A stretch of DNA of 64,000 nt from Curvibacter gracilis ATCC BAA-807 (GTDB lineage Bacteria > Pseudomonadota > Gammaproteobacteria > Burkholderiales > Burkholderiaceae_C). The notes under the pieces are model-generated. The model was not told the DNA's origin. It made no database searches and was given only the letters and a program-made list of their open reading frames with translations. The first letter of the stretch is position 1. Every line of letters starts with the position of its first letter. A program made the translations under genes and the position numbers. The stretch spans positions 548,209 to 612,208 of the forward strand of contig NZ_JADZ01000004.1 in the NCBI RefSeq assembly GCF_000518645.1, written 5' to 3'. Positions 59,207 through 64,000 of the stretch are shown here, in pieces.

Positions 59207-62200
59207 TCAGCCCTGCCGTGTGGCCATGAGCTGGCTCGCCTCATATTGCGCCCGCCAGGCCTGAAACTCTTCCGGCGGCATGGGCCGGGCAATGAAGTAG
59301 CCCTGGGCATAGTCGCAGCCCAGGCTGGCCAGTTGGTCCCAATGGGCCTGGGTTTCGACGCCTTCGGCCACGGTTTTGCGGCCCAGGTCGTGCACCAGGT
59401 CGATGGTGGAGCGCACGATGGCGGCCGAGTCTTTGCTGCTGCACATGTCGCGCACAAAAGACTGATCGATCTTGATGTAGTCCACCGGCAGCTTTTGCAG
59501 GTAGCTCAGGGCTGAGTAGCCGGTGCCGAAGTCATCGATGTACAGGGCGATGCCCTCGGCGCGCAGGCTTTGCAGCACGCCCAGGGCGTATTCCGCATCT
59601 TCCATCACCGCGCTTTCGGTGATTTCCATCTCCAGCAACCCTGAGGCCGCAGGCCAGGTCTTGCGCAGGTGCCGCAGGCGGTCCAGCAGGTTGTCGTCGC
59701 GCAGGTTGCGGGCCGAGAGGTTGACGGCGATCGGCAGGGCGCCGCCCTGGGCGCTCCAATCGTGGTTCAGGCGCAGTGCGGTTTCGATCACCCAGTCGGT
59801 CAATGGCGTGATCAGGCCGGTCTGCTCGGCCAGGCCGATGAACTCCATGGGCGGGATCAGTCCGCGTTGGGCGTGGCGCCAGCGCACCAGACCTTCGGCG
59901 CCACAGACGGCTCCGCTGCGCATGTCGATCTTGGGTTGCAGGTACAGCAGCAGGTCGCCGCCTTCGATGGCGCGCCGCAGTTGGCCGGCCAGGTTGAGCT
60001 GTTGCGGTTGGTTGACGCCCTGGGCCAGGTCGAAGAACAGGTGTGCAACGCCCTTCTTGCGCGCCAGTTGCAGGGCGATGTCCATGTGGCGGTAGAGGTC
60101 GTGCGGGGTCTGGCCATGCTGCGGGTACAGCGCAATCCCGGTGCGTGCCGAGATGTCGATCTCGATGTCGGCCATGGGCATGGGGGCGGCCAGGGCCGCT
60201 TTCAGGCGCTGCACCTGGGCCTGGGCCGCGGCCGCGTCGCTGTCGGGCAGCAGGATGGCGAATTCGTCGCCGCGCAGCCGCGCCACCTTGGCGTCGGGGG
60301 GCACGCATTGGCGCAGGCGTTGGCCGAATTCGCACAGCAACTGGTCACCAAAGCTGAAACCCAGGGCGTCGTTGATCTCGCCAATGCGCTCGATATTGGT
60401 CTGCAGCACGGCAAAGCGGGCGCCGCTCTGCTGCCCCGCCACAGCCAGGGCCATGCTGAGGTCTTCGGTGAAATGGGCTTCGTTGGGCAGCCCCGTGAGC
60501 ACATCGTGGCGCGTCAGGTGCTGCATCGCCTGTTCGATCTGCTGCTGTTCCACACGGGCACGCAGCGTGGCAATGCCAAAGGCCAGGTCGTCGGCCGACT
60601 CGCTGAGCAGGTTCACCTCGTCAGGTTTGAAGGTGTCGGGTTCTCGGTCGTAAAGGGCCAGGGCGCCGATGATCTTCTGACCCACCCGCAGCGGGCAGGC
60701 CAGGGCGGAGCGGTTGCCGTCCAGGTAGGACAGCCAGGGGGCGTAGCCTGGGTCTTCCAGCACATTCGAGATCAGCGTGGTCTGGCCGGTGCGCACGGCC
60801 TGGGCCGCCGCACCTTGTCCGTTCGGGGTGTCTGCCCAGGTCATGGGCAGGCGGCTCAGCAGCGTGGGGCTGTTGTGGTTGCCGCTCTGGGCCATCAGCT
60901 TCAGGGTCTGGTCGGCGTCGTCCAGGCGGTACCACACGGCGGCCATGCCAAAGCCCCCGGTGCGCACGATGGCGTGGCACATGGTCTGCAGCAGCTCGTC
61001 TTCGGAGCTGGCGCGCAGCATGGTGCGGTTGACGGCGCTCAGGGTGCGCAGGGCGCGGCCCACGTGCTCCAGCTCCTGCACGCGCTGCGCCAGCTCGGTG
61101 TTCAGGTCCTGGATCGCCGCCTCGCTGCGTTTGCGCTCGGTGATGTCGCTGCCCAGCAGGTAGTAGCCCAGCACGCGCCCCTGCGCGTCACGTTTCGGAA
61201 AATAGTTCACGGCATGCCAGAGGCCAGGCTTGGGCTCCCAGTCGAAGCTCTGGGGTCGGCCCAGCAGCGCAGCCTCGATCATGGGGGCGGCCACGGCGTA
61301 GCGCTCGGGGCCCAGGATCTCGCTCACGCTGCAGCCGGTGATGTCGGTGCGATCGGGGGCAAAAAGCCGGCGGTAGAGCTCATTCACGTACACATAGCGT
61401 TGCTGGGCATCCACGTAGCCGATCAGGGCCGGCACCGCGGCCATCACGCTGCGCAAGTGCTCCTCACTCTCCAGCAGCTGCCGGGTGCGTTCCTGAACAT
61501 GCTGCTCGAGCATGGCCTTTTGCCGTTCAATCTGCTGTTCGGCCTGGTACTGGTGGGTCACGTCGCGGAACACCAGCACGGCGCCACGCATCTGGCCCTC
61601 CGCGTCGCGGATGGGCGCGGCACTGTCGGCGATGGGGCATTCGCTGCCATCGCGTGCGATCAGGCTGGTGTGGTTGGCCAGGTCCTGCTGCTGGCCGGTC
61701 TGCAGCACGCGGGCGATCGGCACCTCGACCGCGGCGCGGGTGGTCTCATGGACGATCACAAACACCTCTTCGGCCCGTTTGCCCAGGGCCTGGGCCTGTG
61801 TCCAGCCGGTCAATCGTTCTGCAACGGGGTTCAGGCGTGTGATGCGCCCGTCCAGGTCGGTGGCCAATACCCCGTCGCCGATCGATTGCAGGGTGATGGC
61901 CAGGTCTTCTTCGCGCTCCGCCAGGGCTTCGCGGCTGCGCGCCAGGTGTTGCATCTGGCGCTGGATCAACTTGGACGTGGCCGCCAGCAGGGCCAGCAAC
62001 AGGCCCGAGACCAGCAAGCCACCACCAAGCAGCCATTGGCGGCTGCGCTGTTGCTCGGCCTCACGGGCGGCGAGCAGGCTGACTTCTTCGTCGCGCATCT
62101 GGTCCAGCAGGCCATAGACCTTGTCGCGGGTCTCGCGCAGCGGGGCGCGGGCCACATAGGCGGTGGCCGCCTCGATGCCCTGGGTCTTGCGCAAGACCTC

Positions 62201-62596
62201 GATCTGACGGGCAATGGCGATGCGCTGGTCGACCACCTGGCGCAGTTGCTGCCAGCGCACCTGTTGACCCGCGTTGTCGGCCGTGAGCAGAGCCAGGCGG
62301 CCCAAGGCCTCTTCGCGCGAGCGGGAGGCCTTCTCTCGTTCGATCAGGTAGCTGTTGTCGCCCGTGATGCGGAAGTTCTGCGTGCTCAGCTCAACCTGCA
62401 GCATGTCGCCGCGGGTGATGCTCAGCGCATTCAGCACCTCCTGGGTGTGGCGAACGCGCTGGGTGGCGGCTGCTGCATCGCCGGCCAGCTTCCAGGTCAG
62501 GGCCAGCAAGGCGGTGATCACCAAGGCGGCTGTGACAAAGGCGAACAGCACCTTGGCGTTGAAGCGGGATTCCAGGTAGAGAGGGGGCTTTGCCAT
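59207..62596 (-). CDS. CHASE3-PAS-GAF-GGDEF-EAL cyclic-di-GMP signalling protein
   Basis: 1129 residues. A membrane helix near residues 17-37, a CHASE3-type periplasmic domain (LSTQNFRITGDNSYLIEREKA), a second helix near 190, two PAS domains (ITLQSIGDGVLATDLDGRI; VMAAVPALIGYVDAQQRYV), a GAF domain, then GGDEF and EAL. The GGDEF site reads RGDEF, so synthase activity is doubtful. The EAL site reads EGL, but the other metal and catalytic parts (NLSARNL, EITESAVMED, IDDFGTGYSALSYLQKLPVDYIKID, AEGVET) are intact, so phosphodiesterase activity is likely. Start 62596 (MAKPPLY) sits before the first helix; 62668 is an upstream alternative. Confidence 0.9.
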   Translation of the reverse strand: MAKPPLYLESRFNAKVLFAFVTAALVITALLALTWKLAGDAAAATQRVRHTQEVLNALSITRGDMLQVELSTQNFRITGDNSYLIEREKASRSREEALGRLALLTADNAGQQVRWQQLRQVVDQRIAIARQIEVLRKTQGIEAATAYVARAPLRETRDKVYGLLDQMRDEEVSLLAAREAEQQRSRQWLLGGGLLVSGLLLALLAATSKLIQRQMQHLARSREALAEREEDLAITLQSIGDGVLATDLDGRITRLNPVAERLTGWTQAQALGKRAEEVFVIVHETTRAAVEVPIARVLQTGQQQDLANHTSLIARDGSECPIADSAAPIRDAEGQMRGAVLVFRDVTHQYQAEQQIERQKAMLEQHVQERTRQLLESEEHLRSVMAAVPALIGYVDAQQRYVYVNELYRRLFAPDRTDITGCSVSEILGPERYAVAAPMIEAALLGRPQSFDWEPKPGLWHAVNYFPKRDAQGRVLGYYLLGSDITERKRSEAAIQDLNTELAQRVQELEHVGRALRTLSAVNRTMLRASSEDELLQTMCHAIVRTGGFGMAAVWYRLDDADQTLKLMAQSGNHNSPTLLSRLPMTWADTPNGQGAAAQAVRTGQTTLISNVLEDPGYAPWLSYLDGNRSALACPLRVGQKIIGALALYDREPDTFKPDEVNLLSESADDLAFGIATLRARVEQQQIEQAMQHLTRHDVLTGLPNEAHFTEDLSMALAVAGQQSGARFAVLQTNIERIGEINDALGFSFGDQLLCEFGQRLRQCVPPDAKVARLRGDEFAILLPDSDAAAAQAQVQRLKAALAAPMPMADIEIDISARTGIALYPQHGQTPHDLYRHMDIALQLARKKGVAHLFFDLAQGVNQPQQLNLAGQLRRAIEGGDLLLYLQPKIDMRSGAVCGAEGLVRWRHAQRGLIPPMEFIGLAEQTGLITPLTDWVIETALRLNHDWSAQGGALPIAVNLSARNLRDDNLLDRLRHLRKTWPAASGLLEMEITESAVMEDAEYALGVLQSLRAEGIALYIDDFGTGYSALSYLQKLPVDYIKIDQSFVRDMCSSKDSAAIVRSTIDLVHDLGRKTVAEGVETQAHWDQLASLGCDYAQGYFIARPMPPEEFQAWRAQYEASQLMATRQG

Positions 62597-62926
62597 GGTC
62601 AAAGTCAACTCACGCCGAGCATCACCTGAGAGCAAGGCAGATGGGGAACTTTGTGCGGCATCGAACACCTCCCTGAAGGCGTTGGGTGATTGTGGCGAGC
62701 GTCGAAACAGCCCCGATCTGCGTCGGATGCGTGAATCGCGTGTTGACTGAGATTAGCCGTATTTGAACTTTCAAGCCACCCAGGCAAATGCGGATATGAG
62801 GGGTTAAAAGGCTTCAAAAAAAAGAAGCCCCGCCAGGGGGGGCGAGGCTCAAACCTTGGTTGCAATGAAAACAGATGGCCGATCAGCCCGGCCGGTCCTT
62901 GCAGGCCAGCCGGGCCGACAGGGGCC
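62597..62926. other. Intergenic region before the EAL-protein gene
   Basis: 330 bases containing the porin terminator (listed) and the promoter region of the EAL-protein gene. TTGAACTTTCAA (62763-62774) is a 12-base palindrome that could be an operator. No gene seen. Confidence 0.4.
62813..62850 (-). terminator. Rho-independent terminator of the porin gene
   Basis: On the minus strand GAGCCTCGCC-CCCCCCT-GGCGGGGCTTC is followed by a run of eight T. It lies about 80 bases after the porin stop codon. Confidence 0.85.
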
Positions 62927-64000
62927 TCAGAAGCTCACGCGCAGGCCGATGTCGAAGCCGGTGGAGTTGCCGTTGACGTTGCTGGTGCCGGTGACCGGGC
63001 CGAGGGCGCCCGAGCCGTAGGAAGAGGCGGCCATGGAGGCGCCGCCGGAGTTGCTGACGCGGGCCACGGTGGCGTAGGCGGCGGTGCGCTTGGAGAGGTT
63101 GTAGATACCGCCCAGGGCCAGCTTCTGAGCCTTGGCCGAGCCCAGCTTGACCTGGCCGATCGAGGCCAGCACGTTGAAGGCGCCCACGGGGGCGTTCACG
63201 CCCAGGCTCCAGCCCTTGGTGCTGAGGTCGTTGCCGGTGGTGGCCACGTTGGAGAGCTTTTGCTGGGCCACGATGCCCATCACCTTGGCGGGGCCGAAGT
63301 CATAAGAGCCGTAGACGCTGGTGTCGGCCATGTCGCCCGCCAGCGGGGCGGCGGCGCCCGAGGTGCCAGGGCCAGCCAGGCCGTTGTTGCCCAGGCTCTG
63401 GGTCAGGCCGGCGAAGGTGGTGCGGGTGTAGGCGGCAGCCACATCGAGCGGGCCTTGGCGGTAGCCCAGGCGGGCGCCGGCATAGCGGCCGTTGCTGGAG
63501 GTGTCGATGGAGTTGATGGTGGCGTTGCTGGGCTGGTTGCCGAAGGCGACCATGGCCTGACCGTAGAAGCCCCCCAGGTTGCCGGGCAGGAAGTAGCCCA
63601 CCGAGTTGGAGGCGCGCACAAAGGTGTTGGTGGCGGCCGAGCCGGTGTAATCAAGGATCAATGTGCCCACGCCGGCGGCGGCGAAGGGGTCGGCATTGAG
63701 GTAGTTCTGCCAGCTGGGGGTGGTGTCGCGGCCGATGCGCAGCTCGCCGAAGGCGCCAGCCAGGCTGACGGTGGCGCGGCGGTTGAAGGTGAGGCCGCCG
63801 GCGGCGATGTCGGAGCGCTGGTTGTTGGTGGTGGTGCCGCTGCTGCCGATGCCGCTGGCGGGGTTGATGGCGCCCTCAAGCCAGAAGCCGGCGCTCAGGC
63901 CGCCGCCCAGGTCTTCGACGCCGCGAAAGCCGAGGCGGCTGGCGCTGTTGCCGGAAGGGGAGACGCCGGAGACGCGGCCGGCGTTGGTCTTGACGTTTTC
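62927..64000 (-). CDS. Gram-negative outer-membrane porin, 5' end outside window
   Basis: 358 codons are open to the right edge without stop. It is a trimeric-type general porin of the beta-proteobacterial family: SASRLGFRGVEDLGGGLSAGFWLEGAINP and RRATVSLAGAFGELRIGRDTTP are strand/loop hallmarks near the N-terminus, and the protein ends STGFDIGLRVSF with the terminal Phe used for barrel insertion. Only the signal peptide and about the first 20-40 residues are missing. It forms water-filled channels, probably anion-selective as usual for this family. Confidence 0.93.
   Translation of the reverse strand, partial: ENVKTNAGRVSGVSPSGNSASRLGFRGVEDLGGGLSAGFWLEGAINPASGIGSSGTTTNNQRSDIAAGGLTFNRRATVSLAGAFGELRIGRDTTPSWQNYLNADPFAAAGVGTLILDYTGSAATNTFVRASNSVGYFLPGNLGGFYGQAMVAFGNQPSNATINSIDTSSNGRYAGARLGYRQGPLDVAAAYTRTTFAGLTQSLGNNGLAGPGTSGAAAPLAGDMADTSVYGSYDFGPAKVMGIVAQQKLSNVATTGNDLSTKGWSLGVNAPVGAFNVLASIGQVKLGSAKAQKLALGGIYNLSKRTAAYATVARVSNSGGASMAASSYGSGALGPVTGTSNVNGNSTGFDIGLRVSF

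Noticed and set aside
59669..62629. Very long rightward reading frame opposite the EAL-protein gene (and similar ones opposite narG, hmuT and the antiporter)
   Set aside because: It is a mirror of a strongly supported gene in GC-rich DNA; the text is rich in Gln, His, Gly and Ala without motifs or start context.

Overview
The window is 64 kb of high-GC DNA with dense, often overlapping genes. Its content points to a facultatively denitrifying betaproteobacterium of the order Burkholderiales, probably near Comamonadaceae. The signs are Bug-family tricarboxylate receptors, a narXL-narK1K2GHJI nitrate-respiration cluster, an hmu-type heme locus, a Gram-negative porin and CcoG. This placement is inferred from gene families only. 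No rRNA, tRNA or CRISPR array was seen.

Layout. 1-2.8 kb: the 5' part of a dicarboxylate symporter gene, then a di-iron repair protein (Ric/YtfE) behind a clear NsrR-type operator, and a second hemerythrin-domain protein. 2.9-12.4 kb: an iron/heme region. Two Fur boxes separate a leftward PepSY protein plus stand-alone acyl carrier protein from a rightward TonB receptor-hugZ-hmuSTUV-tonB operon, followed by a Spy-like periplasmic protein. 12.5-15.7 kb: ccoG, a MarR regulator and an HPP-CBS membrane protein. 15.8-24 kb: two catabolic units. One is LysR / ABC binding protein / class V PLP enzyme. The other is IclR / aconitase-type hydro-lyase (two subunits) / isocitrate-lyase-type lyase / Bug receptor, which looks like an alkylmalate dehydration-cleavage route. 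24-26.3 kb: a chemoreceptor and a bacteriohemerythrin behind an FNR/DNR-type box. A HigA antitoxin with a damaged HigB follows.

26.9-41.2 kb: the largest coherent system, all on the minus strand in the order moaA-narX-narL-narK1-narK2-narG-narH-narJ-narI-ppiC. It encodes the membrane-bound nitrate reductase, two nitrate/nitrite transporters, the nitrate two-component regulator, a molybdenum-cofactor enzyme and a parvulin. An FNR-like box and a NarL-type 7-2-7 heptamer pair precede narK1. 41.4-44.4 kb: a Crp-family regulator, an RRM RNA-binding protein with a good terminator, a small unknown protein and a PHB-depolymerase-like esterase. 44.4-49.2 kb: a VanAB-like Rieske oxygenase and reductase with a Bug receptor, a divergent LysR and an acetyltransferase.

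49.4-54.3 kb is visibly less GC-rich and looks like an acquired island. It holds a divergent pair, a predicted PD-(D/E)xK nuclease-like protein and a KAP-family P-loop NTPase, separated by a region with an 11-base poly-C tract, plus a two-gene unknown operon. The divergent pair is the best candidate here for an undescribed, possibly anti-phage, system. 54.6-64 kb returns to the host style: an SRPBCC protein, a long CPA1-type antiporter, a truncated ECF-sigma-like protein, a TauE/SafE-type exporter, a CHASE3-PAS-GAF-GGDEF-EAL sensor and a porin that runs off the right edge.

Common thread: nitrosative/oxygen-poor metabolism (Ric, hemerythrins, nar genes, FNR-type boxes) and iron/heme handling.
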